DNA of 64,000 nt, from NCBI RefSeq assembly GCF_008831285.2, contig NC_045149.1, forward strand, positions 16,941,035 through 17,005,034. The letters run 5' to 3'. The translations under genes and the position numbers were made by a program. How positions within the stretch are numbered: the first letter of the stretch is position 1; each line of letters begins with the position of its first letter. This DNA comes from Nymphaea colorata. Lineage: Eukaryota > Streptophyta > Magnoliopsida > Nymphaeales > Nymphaeaceae. The notes below the pieces were generated by a model. The model was not told the DNA's origin. It searched no databases and saw nothing but the letters and a program-made list of their open reading frames with translations. Below, in pieces: positions 24,122-36,095 of the stretch.

Positions 24122-24236
24122 CTCGGAAGGCAGGTTGGGCGGATGGACATAATAAACTGATTCCATCATCCCAGACCCGACTATATCTGTATACAATTTA
24201 TTGCCGACATGTATATACTGGACCATCAATTATCAG

Positions 24237-26922
24237 TTATTCATTTCCAGGCAGGCTGTTCTTCCAGCTAACCAGCTTCTTGAGGAAATCCATCACCTGA
24301 AGGGAAAGAAAACACAGAAGTAACTCTTAGTACCAAGAGAAGCAAAAGAACGAATTCAGAACTGCTATGCAACAAGAAGCAGCAAGTTAGTTACCTCTGC
24401 TGGATCCCTCAAGGAGTAAAAAGCATTAGTATCTTTAGGCACCGAGGACACTAAAATGCCATAACCTCGATTACCCTCACGCAAAACCTGAGTTACGGAC
24501 AATGAAAACATCATTAAGCGTACGACAAGACTGCTGAATCATTCAATCTCATCACAGTGAGTATACAACCAAAAAATGAAAAAAGGCATTTGCAACCAAG
24601 CATCAGGCTCTCTTACCTTAAAAGCATCTTCGTCTGTACGATCATCTCCAATATATATAGGAAGTACATTGTCAAAGTTAGTTAGACCTGCATCAAATGA
24701 GAACTGTAAGCAAAGTATCTTGCTAGGCTGAATTGAAGACAATAAACCAATATTCCTTGACAAAGTGATGAATTCAATACTGGGATCCACATTCATATAC
24801 ATAACATGGACAACGTTTTAGGTTTCCAAAGCAGTGAAGAAACGTTATTGAAGAAACTCACCAAGCGAATCTAGCAAAAACTCGACTGCTTTCCCCTTGT
24901 CCCACTTAATCACTGGACGGACTTCTAAAACCTATTTGATTGGGAGATACCACAATGTCAGTTGAATCTGTTATATAAACCAATATAGCAGCTTAGAAAC
25001 CGTGCAGCCTGTAATTTACCTTCCGCCCATGTGTTAGTCTTAAACGAGGATAATGACTTAGAATATCAGCCACACATTGTGCAACAGTTACCCATTTCTG
25101 CAAAGCAAATACAAGCGTATTAATAAAGGAATGGCACAAATATGATAATACATAATCATATTCAGAAACTAATACACAGATCAGGACGACTCACCTCCTC
25201 ATCCACAAGCCGATAGTGTACAGAAACACAAAACTTATTATTCTCCACCTTAGCACCTTTAATACCTTTTGTACTCTCCACCAATAACTTGAAAACCTGT
25301 TAAGAACAAAATCACCTTTAGAGCACAGATGAGATGAAAAATTTTGATGGAAAAAAGCGTTTGCATGTGATTTCACCTCCTCAATCATAGGTACAAACTC
25401 CCTAGCAGGCTGGAACAGGTTAACCTCCTTACCCTGCACATCATATTAAGTTTAGATTGAATGGGTTAAGAGAATCCTCCAACATTCACTTTACCAATTT
25501 ACTTAAAATAAATACGGCATTCTGATGCTGTTAATGCTCTGTGCCCTTACAGAAGATATGATAAAAAAACGTCAAATAATTAAACATTTAATGAAATGGT
25601 GGAAGCCAAAGCTTGCAAACAGCAGGACCTACTAAGAGTTCTACTGTTTTCCGTTTTCGCCACAAAAACAATCAAAAAGAGAATTGTGAAATGGGAGCTC
25701 CTTCTAGCTAAAAGAACATACCCAACAATAACAAGAATTTCTAATTCATTATGTTGTAGAAGGATCAGATTCTTATGTAGGAATTTATTTTGCTAGTTGC
25801 TACCAATTCCTCCAAAAAAAGTTTTAGAAATCAACCAGAGAGCATAAATTCAACACAAATATCTAATTATATCTGAACTTAGGGGAAAACTGAAATGGAT
25901 CAAATGGAAATAAGGAACATAAAAAAAGAGGACAAAAGCTTGTGCAACCAGCCATGAATCCTCACCGCATTGTTAGTAGTTCTAACGCAATTTGAATGGT
26001 TGTAGATGGATGGGCAATGTTTAACAGGGCCCATTATATCCATCCCATGACTCCCAGCATAATATAGCTCAGATAATCCAACGAACTCAAACACCTGCAG
26101 TGATCAAAGAAATTATAAGAAACTACAATCACAACCAAGAGCATAAATAAAATAAATTCAGGAATTTATTAATAGATCCCGACCTTATCACGGCATCTTC
26201 CACTGATTATTGCAGTAGGGAAGCACTTTGCTACTTCTTTTACAGCATCCCGCATCTATGAATTGAGATGGTGTGGAATAGGTTGTCAGAACCAAGCATA
26301 CAAATGGAACTAATAAAAGCAAAGTTATAGCTTCCGTCAATTTCTAGCTGGAGCCAATGAAAATACTTACAGCATTAGACATAAAAGCACGGTCAGGGTC
26401 ATCAACAATTGGAGAAAGTGTTCCATCATAGTCCAGAAACAAAGCTATCTGCTTCCGTTTTCCAGAGTTTATGATATGCTGAAATGAATTGAGGGCTGAT
26501 GGATATTTGATCTGCATATATTTCCAAATTTAGTCAATGGCAAAGAAAAGTATGCCTGTACATAGATATTCCATACCAACTTCTCAGTAAAAGCTTTCTA
26601 GCACAAATCTTAAGATGGACAGCAAACTTACCATCCATGAACCATATGCAGCCTCTGGTCCATCCATAGTTGCTAGTTCAAAGTTAAAATCTTTAGGGAA
26701 GAACTTTCGTGGAGGTGAAGAGGACGCCATAGAATCAAGCCAACCATTGCTGCGTACATCATCAAGCTTGCTTGGTATTATCTTTTTCTTGGAAATAGTT
26801 CGGCATAATATGGTTGGTGATGGAGAATAAAGCAGCAGACTGGAATGCATCCCGAGTCTTGTTTTGGTTATTGGAGCAGGATCAGTAAGAACAGGTGCAC
26901 TGTGCTTTGATTTAAGATCCAT
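24237..26922 (-). CDS. Trehalose-6-phosphate phosphatase, 387 aa
   Basis: Removes phosphate from trehalose-6-phosphate, a sugar-status signal. Eleven coding exons, high to low: 26632-26922, 26371-26511, 26184-26255, 25966-26094, 25377-25433, 25195-25296, 25020-25097, 24862-24931, 24617-24687, 24395-24487, 24237-24296. All join in frame to 387 residues, a normal plant length. HAD-family motifs are intact: [10 protein letters not shown] with Asp124 (nucleophile) and Asp126, IISGR around residues 160-164, and [10 protein letters not shown] at 327-336. The N-terminus [18 protein letters not shown] is typical of plant TPPs, which fixes the ATG at 26922. There is no trehalose-phosphate synthase domain, so it is a stand-alone phosphatase. 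The exon 3 donor (AAG then GTCGGG) is weak. An upstream non-coding exon and a G-box cluster are listed separately. Confidence 0.96.
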
Positions 26923-27409
26923 CTGATCCAGATTGATGGTAAGTCTCACAAACAAATCCACAGGTAAATCAAGTGAAGCAAATGATGGCAAGTTGTTTTT
27001 TCCCCCAAAGTTGAAGCAACCTTCTTGGACAGTCCTTATGTTACCCAACTCTTTTATCTATAAAGAACCACCTTTTCAATGTCTTCTTCTTGCTACGATT
27101 GTGCGTGCAGCCCATCAAGAGCAAGCTTCCTGGAAACTGATATAGTACATGATTGTTACAATTAAGACATAAAGATAAGTGACACCTTTTCAATATGTTC
27201 TTCAACACCAAAGAAAACTGATCCTCCTAAAATTGAAACTAAGAAATTTTAGGCTTTAGAATGACATGCGCACCTGATCATCTCCAGAACTGCAATGCAT
27301 TTGTTAGTCAATCAAACATTGCAGGACTGCAACTGAAGCAGCACTTGATGATGATGATGATCAGCCCAGGTAAAAAAGTCGGTTGCTCTGTCAACCAATT
27401 AGCAATAAT

Positions 27410-27926
27410 CAGTTTAAACCAAAAGCGCCAACAAACTAAACCTTCCAGAAATACTGAGATACAAGCTTAAGGATCAAGAGAACAGAGAAACAGGAAACTA
27501 AACTACCACCTTAAAGAAAAAGCTGGACGCAACTTTCACAAAGCCATGATGCAGTTTGCAAATCTAACAACCGATCCTATCCAATAGAGGACCGTCTATA
27601 TAAAGGTGGTCATATATATTTTTATATATATATGACCACCTTTATATAGACGGTCCTCTATTGGATAGGATCGGTTGTTAGATTTGCAAACTGCATCATG
27701 GCTTTGTGAAAGTTGCGTCCAGTTTCAGTTTAAACCAAAAGCGCCAACAAGCTAAACCTTCCAGAAATACTGAGATACAAGCTTAAGGATCAAGAGAACA
27801 GCGAAACAGGAAACTAAACTACCACCTTAAAGAAAAACCGGACGCAACTTTCACAAAGCCATGATGCAGTTTGCAAATCTAACAACCGATCCTATCCAAT
27901 AGAGGACCGTCTATATAAAGGTGGTC

Positions 27927-27935
<9 letters not shown>
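27410..27935. repeat. 210-bp direct duplication separated by an inverted copy
   Basis: Unit 1 (27410-27619) recurs as unit 2 (27726-27935) with a few differences, among them CAACAAACTA/CAACAAGCTA, AACAGAGAAAC/AACAGCGAAAC and AGCTGGACG/ACCGGACG. Between them lies an exact reverse complement of the last 97 bases of unit 1. Unit 2 ends in a (TA)n run (about 27927-27952). Confidence 0.95.
27523..27722. repeat. 200-bp perfect palindrome
   Basis: Two arms of about 97 bases, starting CTGGACGCAACTTTC and ending GAAAGTTGCGTCCAG, are identical in reverse complement around an AT-rich centre near 27622. A transcript crossing it could form a nearly perfect hairpin. Confidence 0.95.
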
Positions 27936-27960
<25 letters not shown>

Positions 27961-29150
27961 AGGATAGGCATCCAAGAAAACACTAAAAAGATTTTTCTTT
28001 GCTTCAGTTCATTTCACCTTCTCCAAAAGAGAAAAAGTCCAAAATCAGGAAGCAAAAGTGATGATTTATTTTTTAATATTTAATGTCCTACTATACTTTA
28101 CAAGATTGGTACTCTGAATTTGACTGCCTTCTGCTTCCGTTTCATGCAGAAAACAGAACAAAACCTGCATAATGACAATGCCAATAATTCACAGATTCTA
28201 CCCGGCACAGGTTTCTATATATTTGACCACTTGCCGTCTCTCTAACAGGAGAAATGTTACGCTGACGACATCTCCATTATGCAGATGGGGATCTTCAGTA
28301 TCGTTCAATTGTTCCATTAGTTAATACATGCAACTTGACTATCAAAACTAGAGAAGAGAAAAACAAAGAACATACAGTATAGACGATACCGTCACTATAA
28401 ATCACCAATAGTTCGCAGAGGGGCAGCCTGTCGGCAGCTTTAACCACGTTAAACCCATTGCATACAGTGTCAGAATTTACCAAATAAAAGTAGCCAAAAT
28501 TTCCACATCAACCTTCTTCCTTATCCTCAGACGAGAACAAGGTAAATTTTAGGAGGCAAAAGAAAGGTAAGTCATGCCATTCATGCACAGTACCCACCAA
28601 CCCGTCAGGGAGGAAAAGAAAAACGATCTTATCGCCCTTAAAAGTGCATATCACAAGGCAATATTTACCACAGGACGAATAATTGACGATGGCGATGACA
28701 GCAACCATCGGTACCACATCCAGATAGGAAAAACCACTCCACAAACAAAACCAATCCCAGAAACACTATACGCCAACAATCTCAGAGCACCTCCCTGAAA
28801 TCCAATGAAGACCAACAACAAAAAAGTCTCGTCTTGCAACAGCGAACACCAAAATCACCAATGGCCGAGCAACAAGCTCTTCCTTCCCAACCACAACGAA
28901 AACAAGCGGCGAAACAAACCCACTCAACCAAATGACGAAACGATGCTCAAAACATGCAGGAAAGGAAGAAAAGAAAAGGCAGAGGAGGAAAAACAGGCAT
29001 TACCTCCACAATCGCCTTCAATGAGGACCAAAACCCGCAATCACAACAGAGGCAAGAGAAAGCAGAAAAGTCTAAAAGAGAGAGGGACAGAGGGAAGAGG
29101 GACAAGGAACACGAGAGAGAAGAAGAGAGAAGGTGACGGTCCTGGTGCAA

Positions 29151-29157
29151 ATTTATA
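29151..29157 (-). promoter_or_regulatory. Probable TATA box of the TPP gene
   Basis: TATAAAT on the minus strand, about 30 bases upstream of the C/T-rich leader that ends at the 5' UTR donor (29004). Confidence 0.55.
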
Positions 29158-29454
29158 GCATTTCGCTTGCGCGAAAGACGTGCTACGCAAGGCACCCGGG
29201 TGGTTGAATTCCATTTTAGCAAACGCTCTTTTCCGGAAAACATCTTAACCAAATTAATGACGCACCAGAAAAGAAAAAATGGAACCGCAATTGATTTTTC
29301 TTTTTCCTGGAAAATCCGATTCCCCCGCAGTCTCCGACTCTCTCTCTCCGCCTCTTGACTCTCCAGATCTCGCTGAAAACGGTAAAACGTCCCCCGATAT
29401 CTCCGGTCACCAACCGTATTGACCGTCCGTAGCCGGTGGAGGCCGACTCGACGC

Positions 29455-29617
29455 CACGTGTACTCCGGAAAAAGTCGCGGGTCCCCGTCGATGCCACGTC
29501 ATCGGTGGGTACCCGTCTCCTTGAGGCTCCTGGTCAGCGACAGCTGGCAGGGGGCCCAGCGTACGCGGAGGTGAGGCGTATCCACGTGGAACCCATTCGG
29601 GACCCCTCGGTCACGTG
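29455..29617 (-). promoter_or_regulatory. Cluster of four ACGT-core elements upstream of TPP
   Basis: Three CACGTG G-boxes (29455-29460, 29583-29588, 29612-29617) and one GCCACGTCAT element (29493-29502) lie within 163 bases, about 300-460 bases upstream of the TPP TATA box. Such elements bind bZIP factors (ABA and stress signalling) and bHLH/PIF factors. Confidence 0.6.
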
Positions 29618-30921
29618 ACCGCCTTCGCTTCTGGTGGCGGAAAAACGGGGGGCAGCCACCGTTCCGTTTGGCTGGGGACCCCATCCCCCGTTTTCCCATT
29701 TACCTTTTTTAATAATTTATCTCTGTAAATCCGGGTTAATAATTTCCCATGTTTGAAAGGGAAGCACCACACTTTTCCAAAGACAAAAAGTCTCCGGTGG
29801 CGAAGAAAAACTTTTTCCAGAAAAAGGCTTCCGAGGGCGATGGGATAGATCGGGGACCCATGCGTTAGCCGGCGGTTGTTATAAATATAAACCCCTATTT
29901 TCTCTCTCTTCCCCCTCCTTCTACATCGGTTGGACAATTCTAATAAGAGAAATGCACCAGATTGTGGATTCCTTTTTATAGATAAATTTGAAGGACAGAA
30001 TGTCTTAGATGTGACACGCAAAATTAGATTTCGTGTGTAAAAGCATTATTTTTTTTTTATCACTATGGTTGAAATAACGAGCTTTGTCTTTTATGTGGGA
30101 AATGTCATTTTCACACAAGTCATCGTCATTTCTCGCATATATAATCGCAGCTTTAAGGGTAGTTGATGTATTTTTCTAGAGAACACATTTTTCCTTTGCA
30201 TTGCATCACCTCCTTGAATATTATATTAGCATGATGTCGTCACTGCTCGCCTGTAAACCTATATTTATATTTGTCTGGCTACTACATAGGGTTGAGATTT
30301 TTTCAATTAGTTCATATTATTTTAAGTTGATTTTCGTTTCTTCTTTTTTCTTTTTTTTTTTTTTAAAAAAAAGTAGTTATACGTAATCATACGTATCTGC
30401 AATACCAGACATTCACAACATTGGTATTGTGCATATGTGAGCTCGTCTTAATATTGTATGGAAAATTATTGAAAACCTGGTTGACATAGTTTTTAATTTT
30501 TTAAATGTTGCGTGAAACTAAAAAGCATGAGTTGGACGTCAATGATAGACTAAGCACTAGTAGGTAAGAATGGTGTTTTAAATAAGTTGAAGGGTGCCAA
30601 TGCAGTTCTAGCTTGGGTGGACTTTTTAAGCGCTTTTTTTTTTCAAACAATTGAGAGACCCACTCCCAAGCTTGGGCTCCTAATTCAGTGGATTTCTCGG
30701 AACAACCATTTATTCAATAATTCATTTTTATAAGCTTTTGAAGATCCCTCGTAATCTTCAATACCAGACTAAATTTTTGAGGCGTTACAATCCACCTTCT
30801 TTAAGTCACACACATCCGCGCGTGTAGGACCGTAGGTCCGAGTTTTCAACAAACAATGAAATCACTCTAACAATCAAAGACCCATTTTTGGGCTCGGGCC
30901 CATGGTTCGACATGGTCTCTT

Positions 30922-31195
30922 GGGCTCGAGCCCCTGGTTCGATGGATCACAACCATTTTCCTAATAGTTTCGGTTTTTTTTCTTTTCACACGCTAGAAAC
31001 CCTAAGTTCGAATGTTGAACCTGCTCTGATACCACCGTAATATATACTCACTCCCGAGCTCGGGCTCCTAGTTCCATGAATCTCAACCCTCTTCCTAATA
31101 GTTTCGACTCCTTTTCACACGCTAGAAACTTTACCTCTTTATAATATATCACTTTCCCAAATATTATATTGATCAAGAGATACTCATTTTCAACC
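30922..31195 (-). mobile_element. Retroelement remnant with primer-binding-site complement
   Basis: GCTCTGATACCA (31023-31034) is the exact complement of the initiator-Met tRNA primer-binding site TGGTATCAGAGC used by many plant LTR elements. It sits between two diverged direct copies (from about 30922 and 31060, period about 138) that share TCCTAATAGTTTCG and TTTTCACACGCTAGAAAC. A third partial copy of the GGGCTCC-rich word lies at about 30660. No coding part remains. Confidence 0.45.
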
Positions 31196-31850
31196 AGGCA
31201 TCGCTTTCCTTATTAGTGGGGCGGTAGTCAAGTCAGCTAGCTGCGACCAAGAACACGAGTCAAAGACATTAAGTGGGATTGCTTAGGTGCAGGTGAGACG
31301 TTCAAACTGTTGGAGTCAAATTAGCGCGTCAGACGTGACTCCGACAAGGTCTGTTAAATTCCAAAACATAGACGGACCGGCCCAAATATATAAATTATAT
31401 CGACAAAAATATTAAAAAATGAATGAAACGGAACCAACCTTTTTAAACTGATTTTGACAGCACTAAACGTGACTGCTTATCGTGGAGACCAGACCTTTCC
31501 TAGTTTTAATCCGGTGGGTCAGGTCGGCTGCTGGTGCTGCCTCTGATCAACCATAAGCACACAGCATTTGATTTTCCAGGCAGCAGAGAAGAAGCTTCCT
31601 TTGAATTATTTGAATGCCCATAACTTTTTGTAATCTTCCACATAATATAATAATACTACATAACAAATAGTATTCACCTACGTGCTTTTGTGGTCCAATG
31701 CATTAAAATCGTATAAATATTGGCTACTTTCCAAAGTTTAAGGGAGATTCCATGTGGTAATAAAAAAAAAAAAAAAAAAAACTTGATACATGTGTATCAA
31801 CTAATTAGGTAATTAGTTTGGGAGCAAGGAGGTTGGCTCCTCCGCTTTCC

Positions 31851-31976
31851 TCCATGATCCTGGTCTATGTTGGTACGTCGGTCGCTGGAATCGAATTGAT
31901 GACTGACCTCTTTCTTCCATGATCCTGGTTTATGTTGGTGCGTCTGGAATCGAATTAATGACTGATCGCTTATATG
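31851..31976 (+). repeat. 65-bp tandem duplication
   Basis: Units 31851-31915 and 31916-31976 both start TCCATGATCCTGGT and contain GGAATCGAATT(G/A)ATGACTGA; the second lacks a few bases. Confidence 0.9.
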
Positions 31977-33767
31977 TATCCGACTGGCTAATTGGGGAGG
32001 TGGCGTGGAATCTTCTGAAATATTTGCTTACATATAGGGTGAAAAAACAAGTATTTGTTGACGTGGGAATGAAGCGGAACATGCATCCATTTTCTCCCAA
32101 AACGACATGCGAGTACGTTAAATTCAGCAGCTGTACGCAATAAAAAGACGAAGGCAGTGTGACGATTTCAAAGAGTTGCATTTTTAAATTCAACGCAACG
32201 AGAACCACACAGCGCTTAAAAATATCGGCGCGTTAAAAACGAAAAGGTCAACCCTCAGAGGAGTCAGAATCCAAGTGCCACACGTGGGTTTTCAGATGCT
32301 TGTTTCCTCTCGATCGATCCAACGGCTGAGCTTAGCTGAGCTGCTGGCTGGAGAGAGAGAGAGAGAGAAAGAGACAATTTCGCTCCAATTATTGATAGAC
32401 AAGTGTCATGCAGAAGGCAATGTTAGTTTTTTGGTTGGGGCCTCCCCAGATGCCTCCGGCAGACCGACGTGGATGTGGGCCCACCTCTTGACCTGGACGA
32501 TGGGGACAGGGACGTGGTTCCGAGCACATCATACAAACGATATATGAATACATACATCATTATTATAAATTAATTATTATTATTTTTTAATTGTTAATGT
32601 ACTACTTTCGTGACAGCCATGTAAACGTAGTCGTCGTCAGAGATTGTCCGATTGCGCGGATTAATTTTACTGGTATTTTACCAATGTTGTCAAAATCGGT
32701 TTCCGAATCGATTCGAGAAACTGTTCCCCAAAGCCCAGCAGGTGGGTTTGATCAATATGAGTCAAACAATGAGCCAATACGACTGTAGATACCAATTATC
32801 AAGTAGCTGGCCAACCTACTCGGGTGTAGGCACGTAGACACGTGGCGGTTTCCGATTGGCCAGGTGGACGCAAGCTCACATGCTGTAGTTGGTCTCAACT
32901 GTGCCGGACCACACTGTCCAGGTACCATGTGGTCCGTTTCACCTCATGTTGACAAGGGCTGGCTTTGGAACATAATGAAATTTGATGCTTAGTCATGAAT
33001 TCAGTCATTGCTGTTAGAACAACTGTGGGATTTTGTCGTCAAACTTTTGGAGATTAAAATAATTCCATAGTGAAAAAGATCATGCTTTAGTAAAGCGACA
33101 ATAAGCTTTTTGTTCTTTCTCAGCAATTTTTCAACTCTCTTATCATTTTAACTTTTGTATCATTTCACAACGACACACTTTTTTCCAAAAATCTTGAAAC
33201 AAATTTAAAAATGTCACGAGAATTTCCCATCGTAAGAACAAGATGTGAGGCTCTGCTTGGGGCCATTGTGGCTTTCTCGACTGCTCCATTCATGATTCAT
33301 ATATATCGTCAATATCAGTTGGAAACTTCCTCACTTTTAACATGAAAGGCTGAAGCAATTGCCAAGAAAAAAATTAGATGCTTCCCACGTAGTCAAAAGC
33401 TTTGAATTGCCACTTTGTTTTCGAGATATTATTATTCAGGAGATCAAGTTTTCCAGCCTTTATATTACTCACATTCTTTTATTCATTTTTACGTATTCTG
33501 ACAACATCTCCTAATATGTTGTTTAAAACATCAAGGAAAGGAAATTTTCTGAGAACGAGAAATTGCGACTGTGTTGTGGATCAGCCCGTGATTCGACTTG
33601 TGATTTGGACATTTAAGAGTGGTTCGTCCACAAATCTTTTTTCATCTATCACATGATGCATGCACTTCATTTAATGCAATGAATTTTCTGAGACCTACTC
33701 TTACTCTTCTCTTCCATAACGCGCTTCTGGCTTTCTCTTTCAGATGTTCATGGTAAATTTTGACCAG

Positions 33768-33835
33768 TGTTTCTCAAAATCGGATCGAATCGGTCAATTT
33801 GAATCGATTCGGTGGCACTGATTCGTTTCGGAGGC
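33768..33835. repeat. Repeat with AATCGATTCGG words
   Basis: Contains AAAATCGGATCGAATCGGTC and AATCGATTCGG. Related words occur at 32690-32720 and 50940-51042. Probably fragments of one dispersed element. Confidence 0.4.
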
Positions 33836-34083
33836 TGACACCTATACATTTTGAATTGTGGAGTAAGAATAGGAAATTAAGAGGAATCTCATGGAATTAA
33901 GCAAAAGGATAGTCAACGAACAAGTGGTGAAGAGGTTTTACATCAAATAAAGGACCAATATTATTAAGAAGAAGGCTTTAATCCATGGACTATGACTTCT
34001 AAGTGATCTTATCTATGTGGAATTTTTGTCGTTTTCTAATTATTCGTTGTCAAATTCACGATTCATCTTCTCGAAGATCAATA

Positions 34084-34400
34084 AGGGGTTGTTTGGCGTT
34101 GAAATGCTTTGTGAGTGCTTAATGAATCTACCTCAAAGATTGGTGTAGATTCATTGAACATTATAATCAGGTGTCCATGAATCTGTCCCAATTTTTGGAG
34201 CCGATTCATTGAGTGCTGACATAATATTTCATTTTCCAAATGACCTATTAGGAGCCGTTTGGTGACATTAACATATTATTATTGTGCATGGGATAGATTT
34301 ATGAAACAAGTGTTACACTGTTGTTTCATGAATCTATCTCATTCTTTAGGTAAATTCATGGAACAGTAACAATACTCCAAGATCATTAAGATTCGCTTGC
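34084..34400. mobile_element. MITE-like elements, two adjacent copies
   Basis: Starts GGGTTGTTTGGCGTT and reaches CCAAATGACCTATT at about 34236-34252, roughly complementary ends. A second unit begins GGAGCCGTTTGGTGAC (about 34252). Both contain repeated ATGAATCTATC/AGATTCAT words. A relative lies at 38473-38640. The ends resemble hAT-type MITEs, but no target duplication was confirmed. Confidence 0.4.
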
Positions 34401-35734
34401 ACAATGAAGCCAAAAGGAAAGTTCTTCTGATCCGACATATCATTAAAGACATAACAATTCAGGAATTTTGCTTTTAATTGAGTTTGAAATAAAATTGTAT
34501 GTCTAAGCTTCAACAGTGACCACGTCGTGGCCAGTTATTTTTTGGCATTTTTCAGTTTTATTTTTTACATAATAATGACGATTCTGAGTTATTTTCTAAT
34601 CAACAACTAATTATATATGCAGCTGTGCCTGCCTGTTTAGCTTAAATATTCCAACATAATTTGATTAGATGCATGGTTTAGTGGCATAGCACGTGGGTCA
34701 CACCTACTGTCCTTATATATTTGTATGCCTACCCCCCTTTTGCGATTCCCACTTTCGATCAAACTAAGTTCTTTAATATCTTCACAACATTTCATAATGT
34801 GGCTATTCATTTGTGGATGCGTTTGAAGATTCTTCTTACAAGTCCTAGTCTTGTTGATAAAACATCACTTTTGGTGAACAATATTATTGCAAATTCCGCT
34901 TTTTTTTTCTTCTTATTTTTAGTCATACAATCGTTTGATTGGACATGCTAAGTTTGGCAAAGCTAGATTCCCTTGCACCAAATCATAGATGCTTGCAACC
35001 AACTAAACGTTCCATAGTTGTGAAGCAGTCTTGATCATTATACTAAATTATTACGAATATTTTCATCTTTATTCTCAGCCAAACTCATCTTTGGAAGTTG
35101 TATTATAAATTCAGGTAAAAAGTCTAGCATATATATAAATATATACATAAACTTTCAGATATGTAGAATTGTATGAATATATAAACATTTACAGTTTATC
35201 TTTCATCAAACACGCACATTTTTTTACAGTCAAAAGGCAATGATTTTCAGGATATCATGAGTTCTGTCCTTGTCATTATTTCTTTAGATTGGAACTGCTG
35301 ACGTGTGTTTGAGCTGTTTGCGTCAACTAGCAAGCATATTTGATGCTATTAGGGCTTCTAAAGTAACAGGACATCAAAAAGGCAAAAGTGCACCTTCCTG
35401 TCCGACTAATTTTTATATCTTCCTGGAAATTAGAACAACATATTACATGTTTTGATAAATTAATTATAGATGTTCTATGATGACATATATTTTATGTCTA
35501 ACCAGCCATCAACCATGTTAGTTTAGATTTTATAACTTTTCCCTATAATTCTATATATTTGTTGTTTGGTCGGTTTCTGGTCGATCCATAGGTGGGTTAG
35601 GGTCCCTCACTCGAATTCGAAGTTTCAAACACTCATCTGGTGGGTGTGACTTGTACCTCTTGAATTCAAACACCATGGGCGTATGTTGTTTGATAAGACT
35701 ACTAGAGTTAGATGTACTTCCCCGTAAGCCAAAC

Positions 35735-36095
35735 AGGTTCCTAAGAGCTCGACTCGTTAAAGTGTGACTCACAAACTAGTTCGAGCCAAGTAATTTACTT
35801 AACGAGTCGAGCTCGTTCAAATAATCAAGTTGAGTTCGAGCTCAACATGTAACTGCCGAGTCGAGCTCGAGCCTTAATCGAGTTTGTTGAGCCTTAATCA
35901 AGTTGATATATTCAAACGAGTTTACGAGTTTATCGAGCCTTAATCGAGTCAAGCTCGAGCTCAACACGTAACTTCCGAGTCGAACTCGAGCTGCTTCTCT
36001 CGAGCTATTCTTGAGCAGAGTCGAGCTTGAGGTTTGATTAGTTAAGCCAAGTTTGAGCTGGCTGAACTCGGGCTCGACTTGGCTTGTGTTCTCCC
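35735..36095. repeat. GAGTCGAGCTCGAG-type repeat array
   Basis: Many irregular copies of AGTCGAGCTCGAG, AATCGAGT and GAGCTCAACA(T/C)GTAACT. The unit containing TAACT(G/T)CCGAGTCGA occurs at least twice (about 35850 and 35970). Such arrays are common transposon debris in plant genomes. Confidence 0.55.

Larger units (their letters stand above)
19544..24236. other. Intergenic DNA between invertase and TPP genes
   Basis: The invertase 3' UTR and the TPP 3' UTR (minus strand) lie at the two ends. Between them are a SINE-like element, a copia-like LTR fragment, a TTCC microsatellite and a long inverted repeat, listed separately. The rest (about 20.9-22.6 kb and 22.95-23.75 kb) has no recognisable gene. 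Confidence 0.6.
26923..29125 (-). promoter_or_regulatory. TPP leader region with 5' UTR exon and intron
   Basis: A likely first non-coding exon lies at 29004 to about 29120: it begins about 30 bases after a TATA box, is C/T-rich, and ends GTGGAG before GTAATG, a good donor. The coding exon may start at CTGGATCAG just before the ATG. The intervening DNA (26.9-29.0 kb) would then be one or more 5' UTR introns and contains the palindrome and duplication listed separately. Intermediate non-coding exons cannot be excluded. Confidence 0.5.

Noticed and set aside
26923-27048. In-frame extension of the TPP N-terminus (GNIRTVQEG and onward)
   Set aside because: It begins at a TTG codon, lacks similarity to TPP N-termini, and the MDLKS start is typical of the family.
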